Positions 15,932 to 25,438 of a stretch of 64,000 nucleotides of DNA are shown here, one piece after another. Under the pieces are notes generated by a model. That model worked only from the letters and a program-made list of their open reading frames with translations. It did no database searches and had not been told where the DNA came from. Origin of the DNA: an uncultured Eubacterium sp. (GTDB lineage Bacteria > Bacillota > Clostridia > Lachnospirales > CAG-274). The DNA is taken from assembly GCA_900551755.1 (NCBI GenBank), contig URXK01000002.1, positions 62,001 to 126,000 of the forward strand, in the 5' to 3' direction. How positions within the stretch are numbered: the first letter of the stretch is position 1; every line of letters begins with the position of its first letter. The position numbers were made by a program, and so were the translations under genes.

Positions 15932-17374
15932 TTAGCCATTTCTTCTCCAAGTAGTAGGTGTCATAAGCACCAACAAAGGGAAAATTTCAAGTCTGCCAGC
16001 CAACATATCAAAAATCATAACAATTTTAGATAAAACAGAAAATTCAAAGAAATTGCCTGTAGGTCCAACCATATTAAGACCAGGACCAATATTATTAAAT
16101 GTAGCTGAAACAGCAGTAAATGTTGTAATAAGGTCAAAATTATCAATACTCAAAATAAGCATAGATATAGCAAAAATAAATATATAGACAAGCAAGTATG
16201 TATTGACAATTCTTACTGTATCGTGTTCAAGTTTTTTGCCATTCATTCTTATTATTTTTACACTTCGTGGGTGAATAAGAAATCCAATTTGCTTACCAAT
16301 TTGTTTAAAATAAATAATAAATCGTGCAACTTTCATACCACCACCTGTACTGCCAGTACAAGCACCAATAAACATAAGTACACATATTATATATCTTGAA
16401 AATTCAGGCCATTTATTAAAGTCAGTTGTTGCATATCCTGTACTTGTCATTATTGATGAAACTTGGAATATTGCATCTTTCACATTTATGCCAACAACAC
16501 CTGTTGCTTTCCACAAGTTAAATACAATAGAAACAACAGCAACAACATAAATAATTACATACCACTTAACTTCTTCCATACCTAAGGCAGCTCTTAGCCT
16601 CTTAGATATAAGAAGGAAATAAAAGTTAAAATTAATACCAAATAAAAACATAAATAATGCTGTTACCATTTGAATGTATGTGCTGTAGCCAGCTATACTA
16701 TCAGCCTTTATACCAAAACCACCTGTACCAGCAGAGCCAAACACATCACAAATAGCATCAAATAATGGCATATTTCCAGCCAACAAAAGCACAAGCTGTA
16801 TTAAAGACATAGCAACATATATTATATAAAGGTATCCAGCAGTTTTTTGGAGCTTAGGTACAAATTTACCTACCTCAGGTCCTGTACTTTCGGCCTTAAT
16901 AAGATAAATATTTTGACCACCAGCCATAGGAAGTATAGCCAATATAAACACAAGAACACCCATACCACCAATCCAATGAGAAAAACTTCTCCAAAAAAGC
17001 ATAGAGTGTGAAAGTGCCTCAACATCAACTAAAATACTAGCACCAGTTGTTGTAAAACCTGATACAATTTCAAACACAGCATCAATACAACTAGGTATTT
17101 CACCACTAATAATAAAAGGAATTGCACCAAGTATACTCATAACAACCCAGCTTAAGGCTACAGCTACAAAGCCTTCCCTTGCATAAAATCTGCTATCTTT
17201 TGGATTTTTTAATGTAAGCAATTTTCCAACTGCATAGTAGACAGCAGCACAACCAAAGAAAATACCAATATTATTTTCTTTATAAATTAAAGCTACTAAT
17301 GCTGGAAAAAGCATTAAAAAACCTTCAACCTTAATAACCCAACCGATTATATTAAAAATAATACTATAATTCAT
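15932..17374 (-). CDS. trkH: Potassium uptake protein TrkH/KtrB family
   Basis: Membrane channel subunit for K+ uptake, 480 residues. The four pore loops are visible: FTTTGAS (about 107), GSAGTGGFG (about 215), MTSTGYA (about 312) with GSTGGG following, and FNNIGPG near 432. Each carries the selectivity Gly. The HWIGGMG motif follows pore 1. It lies 11 bases downstream of trkA, whose product gates the channel with NAD(H) or ATP. No separate ribosome site stands out beyond the end of trkA, so coupling is likely. The length is in the TrkH rather than the shorter KtrB range. Confidence 0.94.
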   Translation of the reverse strand: MNYSIIFNIIGWVIKVEGFLMLFPALVALIYKENNIGIFFGCAAVYYAVGKLLTLKNPKDSRFYAREGFVAVALSWVVMSILGAIPFIISGEIPSCIDAVFEIVSGFTTTGASILVDVEALSHSMLFWRSFSHWIGGMGVLVFILAILPMAGGQNIYLIKAESTGPEVGKFVPKLQKTAGYLYIIYVAMSLIQLVLLLAGNMPLFDAICDVFGSAGTGGFGIKADSIAGYSTYIQMVTALFMFLFGINFNFYFLLISKRLRAALGMEEVKWYVIIYVVAVVSIVFNLWKATGVVGINVKDAIFQVSSIMTSTGYATTDFNKWPEFSRYIICVLMFIGACTGSTGGGMKVARFIIYFKQIGKQIGFLIHPRSVKIIRMNGKKLEHDTVRIVNTYLLVYIFIFAISMLILSIDNFDLITTFTAVSATFNNIGPGLNMVGPTGNFFEFSVLSKIVMIFDMLAGRLEIFPLLVLMTPTTWRRNG

Positions 17375-17385
17375 ATTATATACCC

Positions 17386-18747
17386 TTAATCCCTAAGAAT
17401 TTCATTAATATCATTTAAGCATAAGTTTGTTGTAACAATAATAACTTTGTCACCTAATTCAATTGTGTCACGACCACTTGGCATAAAAGTTTTATCTTTT
17501 CTTTTAATTGAACAAACAAGCAAATTGTCCTTTAATTTAATATCCATTAAAGGCTTGCCAATAAGTCTTTCATCATTGCTATTTACATTAAACTCAAGAG
17601 CCTCTACCTTGTTATCAATAAGTCTATAAAGAGTTTCAACATTACTGCCAAAAGAATTTTGTAACGCTCTTACATATCTTAAAATACTTTCAGCAATAAT
17701 TTTCTTAGGGTCAATAATACTGCCAATATTCAAATCCTGAACTACTTCTTCAAATGTAACCTTTTTTATTTTAGTTATAACCTTTGCTTCAGAAATTTTA
17801 TTAACATACAAAGAAAGCATTATGTTTTCTTCATCTACATCAGTAACACTAACAAAGGCATCAGTTTTAGAAATGCCCTCCTCATCTAGTAATGATTGAT
17901 TTGTTACATTGCCACAGATAACAACAGCTTCTGGTAATATTTCACTTAATTCTTCACATCTTTTTCTATTTTCTTCAATTATTTTAACCTTAATTTTAGC
18001 TTTAATAAGTAAAGATGCAAGATAATAAGAAATTCTGCCACCACCAGCAATCATAACACTTTTAATATGTCTTATTTTTACTCCAGCCTTTTTAAATACA
18101 CTATAAACCTCTCTCATAGGTGTTACAAAAGAAATAAAATCTCCAGCTTGCAACACAAAGTTACCATTTGGAATAAAAACTTCATCATTACGCTGAACAA
18201 CACACACAAGAACATTTGCACCTAATTTAGGCTTAACCTCAAATATTGAAGTGCCATCAAGGATTGAACCTTGCTGTATTTTAAATTTAATCATATTAAT
18301 ACGGCTTTTATCAAAATTATCCACATCAATTGCCGAAGGAATTTGTATAAGTCTAGCCATTTCTTGAGCAGCTTCTCTTTCAGGATTAACATACATAGAA
18401 AGGCCTAACTCATCTTTAATATATTTTATATCTTCATAATATTGAGGATTTCTAACTCTGGCTATAGTCTTGCAGTTTCCTAATTTTTTAGCCATAAGGC
18501 AACCTAACATATTGACCTCATCTTCATCAGTTACAGCAATTAATAAATCTGTATCCTTTATGCCTGCCTCAATAAGAGTTTCATAACTAATACCGTTACC
18601 GGCCACACCTTGAATATCAAGAGTATCTACAACATATTTAAGTCTTTCTGCTTTAGTATCAATAAGTGTAATTTCGTGACCTTCTTTGCTCAACTGCTCT
18701 GCCAATATATAACCTACATTTCCACAGCCTACAATAATAATGTTCAT
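17386..18747 (-). CDS. trkA: Trk system potassium uptake regulator TrkA
   Basis: Cytoplasmic ring protein of 453 residues with two RCK (TrkA-N/TrkA-C) pairs. The first Rossmann motif is IIIVGCGNVGYILAEQL at residues 3-19, with Asp of LIDT about 20 residues later; the second is MIAGGGRISYYLASLL near residue 230. Two TrkA-C domains (GTSIFEVK and GKPLMDIK regions) bind regulatory nucleotides. The ATG at 18747 follows GAGGTG. Divergent from hflX, with its own promoter. Confidence 0.95.
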   Translation of the reverse strand: MNIIIVGCGNVGYILAEQLSKEGHEITLIDTKAERLKYVVDTLDIQGVAGNGISYETLIEAGIKDTDLLIAVTDEDEVNMLGCLMAKKLGNCKTIARVRNPQYYEDIKYIKDELGLSMYVNPEREAAQEMARLIQIPSAIDVDNFDKSRINMIKFKIQQGSILDGTSIFEVKPKLGANVLVCVVQRNDEVFIPNGNFVLQAGDFISFVTPMREVYSVFKKAGVKIRHIKSVMIAGGGRISYYLASLLIKAKIKVKIIEENRKRCEELSEILPEAVVICGNVTNQSLLDEEGISKTDAFVSVTDVDEENIMLSLYVNKISEAKVITKIKKVTFEEVVQDLNIGSIIDPKKIIAESILRYVRALQNSFGSNVETLYRLIDNKVEALEFNVNSNDERLIGKPLMDIKLKDNLLVCSIKRKDKTFMPSGRDTIELGDKVIIVTTNLCLNDINEILRD

Positions 18748-18784
18748 ATAACACACCTCATTGGTAATTCTTCATCTTAATGTT

Positions 18785-18813
18785 AGTATACCTTATTTTA
18801 CAAACTTCTTCAA
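18785..18813 (-). promoter_or_regulatory. Promoter for trkA-trkH
   Basis: Minus-strand TTGAAG (18813-18808), 17 bases, TATACT (18790-18785). Confidence 0.7.
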
Positions 18814-18841
18814 GATTAAACATTAATATAATTATATTTAT

Positions 18842-18870
18842 TTGACTATATTCACATAATACTTTATAAT
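18842..18870 (+). promoter_or_regulatory. Promoter for hflX
   Basis: TTGACT (18842-18847), 17 bases, TATAAT (18865-18870), close to consensus. Confidence 0.8.
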
Positions 18871-18917
18871 AAATAGTAAAGTAAATTAAATTAACACAAA
18901 ATTGAGGTACTTAATAT

Positions 18918-20180
18918 ATGTTATATGAAACAGAAAAAGAAATAGAAAAGGTAATACTTGTTTGTATAGACACAGGTGACGGGGAATTTGACGCAGAAAG
19001 TTGTCTTGATGAACTTGGTGATTTAGCTAAAACAGCAGGTGCTGAAGTTGTAGGTAGACTTATACAAAAAAGAGAGGCTATAAACAAAGCAACTTATTTA
19101 GGTAAGGGTAAAATTGAAGAATTAAAAAATTATATTGAAATGGTTGAGGCTACTGGTATAATTTGCGATGATGAACTTAATCCCAATCAAATAAGAAATC
19201 TTGAAAATGCCCTTGATACAAAAGTAATGAATAGAACTTTACTTATACTTGATATTTTTGCTAAAAGAGCAAGCTCTGCCGAAGGTAAGGTACAAGTTGA
19301 ACTTGCACAGCTTAAATACAATTTAGCTCACTTAACCGGTCGAGGAAAGGAAATGTCAAGACTTGGTGGTGGTATTGGTACAAGAGGTCCTGGTGAAAAG
19401 AAACTTGAAACTGATAGAAGAAATATTGCAGATAGAATATCAGACCTTAATAGAGAATTAAAAGAAATCGAAAGACATAGAGGTGTTTTAAGAGAAAAAA
19501 GAATGGAAACAGGTGTGCCAGTTATTGCCCTTGTTGGTTACACAAATGCTGGCAAATCTACACTTCTTAACACATTAACTGGTGCTGGTGTTTTGGCAGA
19601 AGATATGCTTTTTGCAACTCTCGATACTACTACAAGAGCTGTAGAAACAGAAAGTGGTGCTAAATATCTTTTCACAGATACTGTAGGTTTTATTCAAAAA
19701 CTGCCTCATAACCTTATTAAGGCATTTAAGGCAACTCTTGAGGAAGCAAAATATGCAGATATTTTAGTTCATGTTGTAGATGCTTCAAATCCTAAAAGAA
19801 GTGAGCAAATGAACATTGTTTATAAAACATTAAAAGAACTTGGTGCTGATGAAAAACCAGTAATTACAGTTTATAACAAAATTGATAAAGAAGAAGTTGA
19901 AAAACCACTTTTCACAGATAAAAGAGCCTTAGAAACAATTTCTATATCAGCTAAAAGTGGTCTTAATATAAACACACTTTTGCAAAAGACAGAGGAAATT
20001 ATTAAGTCATTTAAAAAGAGTATTAAGGTTGTTATTCCTTATAGTATGGGACAGCTCCTTTCTATTGTTCACGGTAATTGCGAAATAACTGATAGCGAAA
20101 ATAGAGAAGACGGCTATTATTTCGAGCTTTATGCTGATGAGGAAACTGAAAATAGATTAAGAGATTATATTATAGATTAG
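18918..20180 (+). CDS. hflX: GTPase HflX (ribosome splitting factor)
   Basis: 50S-binding GTPase that rescues stalled or heat-damaged ribosomes, 420 residues. The N-terminal nucleotide-binding domain ends with the glycine-rich GGGIGTRGPGEKKLETDRR, typical of HflX. A coiled segment leads to the G domain: G1 GYTNAGKST (about 206), G3 DTVGFI, G4 YNKID and G5 SAKSG. GAGGT precedes the ATG at 18918. The gene is alone, followed by a repeat-rich gene-free region with no clear terminator of its own. Confidence 0.96.
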   Translation: MLYETEKEIEKVILVCIDTGDGEFDAESCLDELGDLAKTAGAEVVGRLIQKREAINKATYLGKGKIEELKNYIEMVEATGIICDDELNPNQIRNLENALDTKVMNRTLLILDIFAKRASSAEGKVQVELAQLKYNLAHLTGRGKEMSRLGGGIGTRGPGEKKLETDRRNIADRISDLNRELKEIERHRGVLREKRMETGVPVIALVGYTNAGKSTLLNTLTGAGVLAEDMLFATLDTTTRAVETESGAKYLFTDTVGFIQKLPHNLIKAFKATLEEAKYADILVHVVDASNPKRSEQMNIVYKTLKELGADEKPVITVYNKIDKEEVEKPLFTDKRALETISISAKSGLNINTLLQKTEEIIKSFKKSIKVVIPYSMGQLLSIVHGNCEITDSENREDGYYFELYADEETENRLRDYIID

Positions 20181-20275
20181 TAATAAAAAAATTAATAAAG
20201 GTTTTAAGTTTTAATAAATATTTTTAAAGACTAGCAATGGTTGCTCCCACAACAATTATTCATAACAGTTGATAT

Positions 20276-20422
20276 GGACGACCAATGGTCGCCCCTACAA
20301 TGTACCTATTCATTAATATATAATATAAAAGTTATGTTTTATAATATTATTGAAATACTATTTAAGCATATAGATAATAGTAAAATTACAATTTACTTGT
20401 AGGGGCGAGCAATGCTCGTCCG
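20276..20422. mobile_element. MITE-like element with 25-bp inverted ends
   Basis: Left end 20276-20300 (GGACGACCAATGGTCGCCCC then TACAA) and right end 20397-20422 are inverted copies that differ at only a few positions. Each end is itself a small palindrome (CGACCAATGGTCG). The inside is AT-rich and non-coding. A second copy with about 100 alignable internal bases lies at 41340-41520, so it has moved or been copied within the genome. No transposase is in the window. Confidence 0.75.
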
Positions 20423-20516
20423 ATTTATATGATACAAGTAAACAGTACATATTAATTATTAATTGTAGAAACCCCTCAGTCACTTCGTGACAGCTCACCT
20501 ATAAGTGGAGCTAGAT
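20397..20516 (+). repeat. Composite repeat unit, copy A
   Basis: Starts with the TTGTAGGGGCGA palindrome shared with the MITE end, continues through a spacer containing GTAAACAGTACATATTAATT, and ends with ACCCCTCAGTCACTTCGTGA, CAGCTC and a TGGAGCTAG tail. Copy B lies 156 bases on. The CCTCAGTCACTTCGTGACAG part is a widely dispersed palindrome in gut Firmicutes genomes as far as I recall. Confidence 0.7.
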
Positions 20517-20552
20517 GGCGTTCTCTCTAATTATATTTATATGAACGGGGTA

Positions 20553-20688
20553 TTGTAGGGGCGACCATTGGTCGTCCGATTTGTATGATACTAGTAAACA
20601 GTACATATTAATTATTATCTATTACTTATTACTTGTAGAAACCCCTCAGTCACTTCGTGACAGCTCCCCTAGAAGTGGAGCTAGGTGG
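20553..20688 (+). repeat. Composite repeat unit, copy B
   Basis: Near-identical direct repeat of copy A, with a slightly longer spacer (an extra ATCTATTACTTATTA-type stretch). Its first palindrome reads CGACCATTGGTCG, closer to the left MITE end than to copy A. Confidence 0.7.
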
Positions 20689-20723
20689 TTAACAATTACT
20701 TTTATTTATAATGAACGAGTTAT

Positions 20724-20750
20724 TTGTAGGGGCGAACAGTGTTCGCCCAA
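20724..20750. repeat. Solitary palindromic repeat
   Basis: TTGTAGGGGCGAACAGTGTT followed by CGCCCAA is one more member of the GGGGCGA...TCGCCC palindrome family, with GGCGAAC/GTTCGCC arms. Confidence 0.6.
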
Positions 20751-20904
20751 TGTAACTATTACGAATAATGGTCATAGGGGCGATTATCACCATTTATCTT
20801 CCCTCATATGGAAGGTGGCAACCGTAGGCGGGTCTATCCTTGTTATTAAATATATCAGTTTTTAGTGTTTACACAAAACTTGAAACGGACTCAACTAATT
20901 ATAC

Positions 20905-20952
20905 AAGATTAAGTTAAGTAAATTCAATATTACTTAACTTAATCTTTTTTAT
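20905..20952 (+). terminator. Long perfect hairpin with T-run
   Basis: A 16-bp perfect stem (20905-20920 with 20931-20946, AAGATTAAGTTAAGTA arm) followed by TTTTTT on the plus strand. It lies between the repeat block and the convergent NifX-like gene and may stop transcription in either direction. Confidence 0.75.
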
Positions 20953-20959
20953 GAATTTA

Positions 20960-21349
20960 TTAGCAATTACCTACGCAACCACCATTGTTTTCTCCACAAT
21001 TTTCGTGGCTATGATGATGATGTTCACAATGAACATCAGGATTATAATTAAGTTTTTTATTTAAAAAATCTAAAACAACACTGTCAGCTTCTCCTGAAAC
21101 ACCACCATAAAGTTCAATGCCAGCTTCTGCAAGAGCCATTTTAGCTCCACCACCAATGCCTCCACATATTAACACATTTACACCATTGTCCTTAAGAAAT
21201 CCAGCTAAAGCACCGTGACCACTGCCATTAGTATCAACAACCTGTTCTCCAATAATTTTTCCGTCTGTAACATCATATATTTTAAAATGCTCAGAATGAC
21301 CAAAATGCTGAAATACATTTCCATTTTCATAAGTAACTGCTATTTTCAT
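20960..21349 (-). CDS. NifX/NifB-type cofactor-binding protein with His/Cys-rich tail
   Basis: Dinitrogenase iron-molybdenum cofactor biosynthesis superfamily, 129 residues, cytoplasmic. The core shows KIAVTYENGNVFQHFGHSEHF and GGIGGGAKMALAEAGI, both usual in this family. The last 25 residues are rich in His and Cys (CEHHHHSHENC, then CVGNC), which should bind metal ions or clusters. No nif genes are present, so nitrogen fixation is not implied; stand-alone relatives are common in anaerobes. Start ATG at 21349 after AGAGGTT. Confidence 0.82.
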   Translation of the reverse strand: MKIAVTYENGNVFQHFGHSEHFKIYDVTDGKIIGEQVVDTNGSGHGALAGFLKDNGVNVLICGGIGGGAKMALAEAGIELYGGVSGEADSVVLDFLNKKLNYNPDVHCEHHHHSHENCGENNGGCVGNC

Positions 21350-21382
21350 TTTATTAACCTCTTTTCATTATTAATTAATACT

Positions 21383-21411
21383 ATTTTACAAGCATTTCCC
21401 TCAATATTCAA
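21383..21411 (-). promoter_or_regulatory. Promoter for the NifX-like gene
   Basis: Minus-strand TTGAAT (21411-21406), 17 bases, TAAAAT (21388-21383). Confidence 0.6.
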
Positions 21412-21498
21412 GTAACTGCTTAATTTATTAGTTACTAAGTTTTTAATATAAAAGGCTATGATAGTAAATATGTACTACCATAGCCTATACAAATCAAT

Positions 21499-21789
21499 TT
21501 ATCTAGGTAATTCAATAATTGGCTTATCCTTATTTGGTCTATAAAGAATAAATTTTCTACCAATTACCTGTATAACCTCTGCTCTAGCTCTTTCGCCACA
21601 AGTAAAAGCAACATCTTTTACTTCATCAAAGCAATTATCAAGTACAGTACACTTAATAAGTTCTCTAGCCTCAAGTGCCTCATCACAGCTTGCAACTACC
21701 TCAGGAGTAACGCTGTTTTTACCAATAGATACAACTGAATCAATTTTTGTAGCCATTTTTCTTAAAAATGCTCTTTGCTTACTTGTCAT
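21499..21789 (-). CDS. yhbY: CRS1-YhbY domain RNA-binding protein
   Basis: A 96-residue CRM-domain protein bound to pre-50S particles. MTSKQRAFLRKMA opens the domain, then SIGKNSVTPEVV with the GKxG-like loop (here GKNS), and ends QVIGRKFILYRPN. The ATG at 21789 follows AAGGAGGAAATT. It sits ten bases after obg, the same pair of 50S-assembly factors seen in other Firmicutes. Confidence 0.92.
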   Translation of the reverse strand: MTSKQRAFLRKMATKIDSVVSIGKNSVTPEVVASCDEALEARELIKCTVLDNCFDEVKDVAFTCGERARAEVIQVIGRKFILYRPNKDKPIIELPR

Positions 21790-21799
21790 AATTTCCTCC

Positions 21800-23110
<1,311 letters not shown>

Positions 23111-23207
23111 CTATTTCTAATATTCAGCTTATGCAAACTTATATTCCACAATACAACTAACAGTTATACTCTGGAATACAAATTTACATAATACTATTAC
23201 CGAAAAA

Positions 23208-23240
23208 AGACTGACCCAAAAACACTATTTAGGTCAGTCT
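23208..23240 (-). terminator. Terminator between rpmA and obg
   Basis: AGACTGACC (23208-23216) with GGTCAGTCT (23232-23240); on the minus strand a T-run follows. It should uncouple much of the obg-yhbY expression from the ribosomal protein genes. Confidence 0.85.
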
Positions 23241-23257
23241 ACTTTGTTAATTATTAA

Positions 23258-23542
23258 TTACTCAGCTACTGGGTAAACAGAAACCTGCTTCTTGTCCTTA
23301 CCCTTTCTCTCGTACTTAACTCTACCATCAACAAGAGCGAATAATGTATCATTACCACCCTTACCAACATTGATACCTGGATGAATCTTAGTACCTCTCT
23401 GAGTGTAAAGAATGTTGCCAGCCTTAACAATCTGACCGTCAGCTCTCTTAGCACCTAATCTCTTAGACTCAGAGTCACGACCGTTCTTAGTAGAACCAAC
23501 ACCCTTCTTATGAGCAAATAACTGAAGGTTAATTCTTAACAT
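23258..23542 (-). CDS. rpmA: 50S ribosomal protein L27 with cleavable N-terminus
   Basis: L27, 94 residues. It begins MLRINLQLF before AHKKG, the nine-residue extension that Firmicutes remove with the Prp protease so that the mature N-terminus can reach the peptidyl-transferase centre. The core [15 protein letters not shown] is typical. The ATG at 23542 follows AGGAGGTG. Order rplU-prp-rpmA. Confidence 0.96.
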   Translation of the reverse strand: MLRINLQLFAHKKGVGSTKNGRDSESKRLGAKRADGQIVKAGNILYTQRGTKIHPGINVGKGGNDTLFALVDGRVKYERKGKDKKQVSVYPVAE

Positions 23543-23554
23543 CACTTGCACCTC

Positions 23555-23857
23555 CTAATCATAAACGACTATATCGTCTTTGTAACTTTCTTCAATAGAT
23601 TTGTAACCAAGAACAAGACTTTCCATCAAAAGCTCTGCCTTGCCTTCACCATCAAATTGAGATACAGTAAGAACTGCATCGCCACCTTCTGGCAAATAAT
23701 CAAAGTCAAAATGAGCTGATGTAAACATTTCAAGACTATTGCAAGTATTAAGCAAAAGTATTGATACAGCAGAGCAAACTATAGGGTCACCGTGATTTAG
23801 GACCTTAACTCCGCATATTTTGTTCTCAGCATTTCTGATAACATTTACATTTATCAT
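23555..23857 (-). CDS. prp: Ribosomal-processing cysteine protease Prp
   Basis: Protease that trims L27, 100 residues. The family motif is GHA followed some nine residues later by DIVCAAVS, with His and Cys as the catalytic pair. Here the pair is in LNHGDPIVCSAVS: His and Cys are only six residues apart, against about twelve in the usual form, so the active-site loop is shortened. The remaining domain (acidic GGDAVLTV strand, LLMESLVLGYKSIEE helix) is normal. Its place between rplU and rpmA and the extended L27 argue that it is still active. Confidence 0.88.
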   Translation of the reverse strand: MINVNVIRNAENKICGVKVLNHGDPIVCSAVSILLLNTCNSLEMFTSAHFDFDYLPEGGDAVLTVSQFDGEGKAELLMESLVLGYKSIEESYKDDIVVYD

Positions 23858-23868
23858 TATTTTAAAAA

Positions 23869-24177
23869 TTAGCCATTAATCTTTTCAATCTTTAACTGAG
23901 TGAAAGGCTGTCTGTGACCATTCTTCTTATGGAAGCCCTTCTTTGGCTTGTACTTGTAAACGATAACCTTCTTAGCCTTGCCATCGCCAATAACAGTTGC
24001 ATCAACTGTAGCAGCAGAAGCATCAGCACCAAACTTAAAGTTGTCACCGTCACATACAGCTAAAACCTTATCAAAAGTATACTTAGCATCAGCCTCAACA
24101 CCTAACTTTTCAACAGTGATGATGTCACCCTCGCATACCTTGTACTGCTTACCACCTGTTTCAATAATTGCGTACAT
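23869..24177 (-). CDS. rplU: 50S ribosomal protein L21
   Basis: L21, 102 residues. [14 protein letters not shown] is the invariant start, and [17 protein letters not shown] the conserved rRNA-binding end. The ATG at 24177 follows AAGGAGGTG at long spacing; the frame from 24201 would begin in the ribosome site. It heads rplU-prp-rpmA and has a structured leader. Confidence 0.96.
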   Translation of the reverse strand: MYAIIETGGKQYKVCEGDIITVEKLGVEADAKYTFDKVLAVCDGDNFKFGADASAATVDATVIGDGKAKKVIVYKYKPKKGFHKKNGHRQPFTQLKIEKING

Positions 24178-24189
24178 TCCCTTGTACAC

Positions 24190-24262
24190 CTCCTTAAACA
24201 AAACTCGCCGAATTTGGTGTGAATAATCAACTTTTAAACCTATTCGTGCGGCATAACAAAAG
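24190..24262 (-). ncRNA. Putative L21 leader element
   Basis: The 5' untranslated region of rplU can pair GCC-GAAT (minus strand, about 24253-24242) with ATTCGGC closer to the gene (about 24215-24209), framing AGG and CACACC segments. Firmicutes rplU genes often have such an autoregulatory leader bound by L21. The exact fold was not computed. Confidence 0.45.
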
Positions 24263-24263
24263 T

Positions 24264-24294
24264 ATTATAGCATAGCATATAAAGTTTTGTCAAT
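24264..24294 (-). promoter_or_regulatory. Promoter for rplU-prp-rpmA
   Basis: Minus-strand TTGACA (24294-24289), 19 bases, TATAAT (24269-24264). The long spacer is offset by an extended -10 (TGC before TATAAT). Confidence 0.75.
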
Positions 24295-24401
24295 ATCTTT
24301 TTAAAATAATTTAATTTTTTTATTGCAAGTTTATTTATCACATCTATTAATTTATTCTGCCTTTATCCCTTTTATGCTAGCTACAGCCTTAATTTCTTAA
24401 A

Positions 24402-24429
24402 TTGACAAATTTTATAAATGGTGTATACT
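24402..24429 (+). promoter_or_regulatory. Promoter for the LytTR-PAS gene
   Basis: TTGACA (24402-24407), 16 bases, TATACT (24424-24429), about 80 bases ahead of the start. Confidence 0.65.
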
Positions 24430-24508
24430 TTTAATAAGTTGGTTATGCTTAATTATTATTTATGAATATTTCTATTTATTATAAATATGACATTAGGGGG
24501 GGACTTTT

Positions 24509-25321
24509 TTGTATAACTCAAATTATATAACTGTTGTTTCAAACAGAAAAAAGGCAATAATAAATATTAGTACAATCTTATATGTAATTATGACAGGCAA
24601 AATTGCAGAGATACATCTTTTCAACGGTAAAGTATATAAAACCAGAATGACCTTCAGCAACCTTGAAAAAGAGCTAGAATATTGCTTTATTAAGGCACAT
24701 AGAGGTTGTCTTGTATCAGTAATGGCAATACATAACATTACCGATTATATTAACCTTAGCAATGGTGAGGCATTAATATACACCAGAAGAAAGAAAAATG
24801 AAATTATTAACCAGTTCCGTATAAAGCAAAAGGATATTATAAACAGCTTTGATAATAATGGTATTCCAAAGACATATGAGGAATATCGCAAACATTACAT
24901 AAGTTTTGAAAATATGCCCTTTGCCTTTACTGACATAGAAATGATATTTAACGAGGAAAACCACGCAGTAGATTGGATATTCAAATATGGCAATTCAGCC
25001 CTTGCAAAGCTAGAGAAAATACCCTTAGAACAACTTATTGGTAGTTCCTTTCGTAGCCTTTTTGATAATATAGATTCTAAATGGTTCAAAAGCTATGAGC
25101 GAGCTACTATTTATGGAGAAATTCTAGAGATTATAGACTATAGTCCTGAGATAGATACCCATTTAAAAGTAATATGTTTTCCTACATTTAAAGGGCATTG
25201 TGGCTGTATACTATTTAATATATCAGAAATAGAATTTACCAAAAACAGTGGTGATGCTGAAAAAACCCTAATGCTATATTTAAGTAACACTATACATAAT
25301 AAAAATTATAAAAATTATTGA
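24509..25321 (+). CDS. LytTR-PAS transcriptional regulator
   Basis: A 270-residue protein with an N-terminal LytTR DNA-binding domain (about residues 5-105; IAEIHLFNG, LEKELEYCFIKAHRGCLVS are typical) and a C-terminal PAS domain (about 130-250; FENMPFAFTDIE and LEKIPLEQLIGSSF). There is no receiver domain, so it is not a classical response regulator; the PAS part would sense a small ligand or redox state. Start TTG at 24509, after a run of seven G that serves as ribosome site. The adjacent giant dockerin protein, 118 bases downstream on the same strand, is the obvious candidate target. Confidence 0.8.
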   Translation: MYNSNYITVVSNRKKAIINISTILYVIMTGKIAEIHLFNGKVYKTRMTFSNLEKELEYCFIKAHRGCLVSVMAIHNITDYINLSNGEALIYTRRKKNEIINQFRIKQKDIINSFDNNGIPKTYEEYRKHYISFENMPFAFTDIEMIFNEENHAVDWIFKYGNSALAKLEKIPLEQLIGSSFRSLFDNIDSKWFKSYERATIYGEILEIIDYSPEIDTHLKVICFPTFKGHCGCILFNISEIEFTKNSGDAEKTLMLYLSNTIHNKNYKNY

Positions 25322-25328
25322 AATTTAG

Positions 25329-25364
25329 TATAATGTCGTTTCGTACCGTTTAAATGTCATTTTA
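25329..25364 (+). promoter_or_regulatory. Candidate promoter and LytTR-like sites before the dockerin repeat protein
   Basis: TATAAT at 25329-25334 is followed by three similar 9-base elements about a helical turn apart: GTCGTTTCG (25335), ACCGTTTAA (25345) and GTCATTTTA (25356). ACCGTTTAA fits the loose LytTR half-site pattern with central GTT. Weak evidence. Confidence 0.3.
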
Positions 25365-25438
25365 GGACAGGTCTATTGAAATTCATTAAATTGCATATTA
25401 AAATAATTAAAAACATTTTATTTTAAGGAGGTAATTTA

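Larger units (their letters stand above)
20181..20904. repeat. Gene-free cluster of MITE-like and palindromic repeats
   Basis: About 720 bases without a supported gene. It holds a MITE-like element (20276-20422), two direct copies of a composite unit (20397-20516 and 20553-20688) and decayed palindromes at 20231-20255, 20724-20750 and about 20775-20790. Open frames here, including one at 20581-20865, arise from the repeats and are not genes. Confidence 0.8.

Noticed and set aside
20581..20865. Open frame of 94 codons after hflX
   Set aside because: It reads through the composite palindromic repeat, has no ribosome site, and the translated repeat is a familiar false ORF type.
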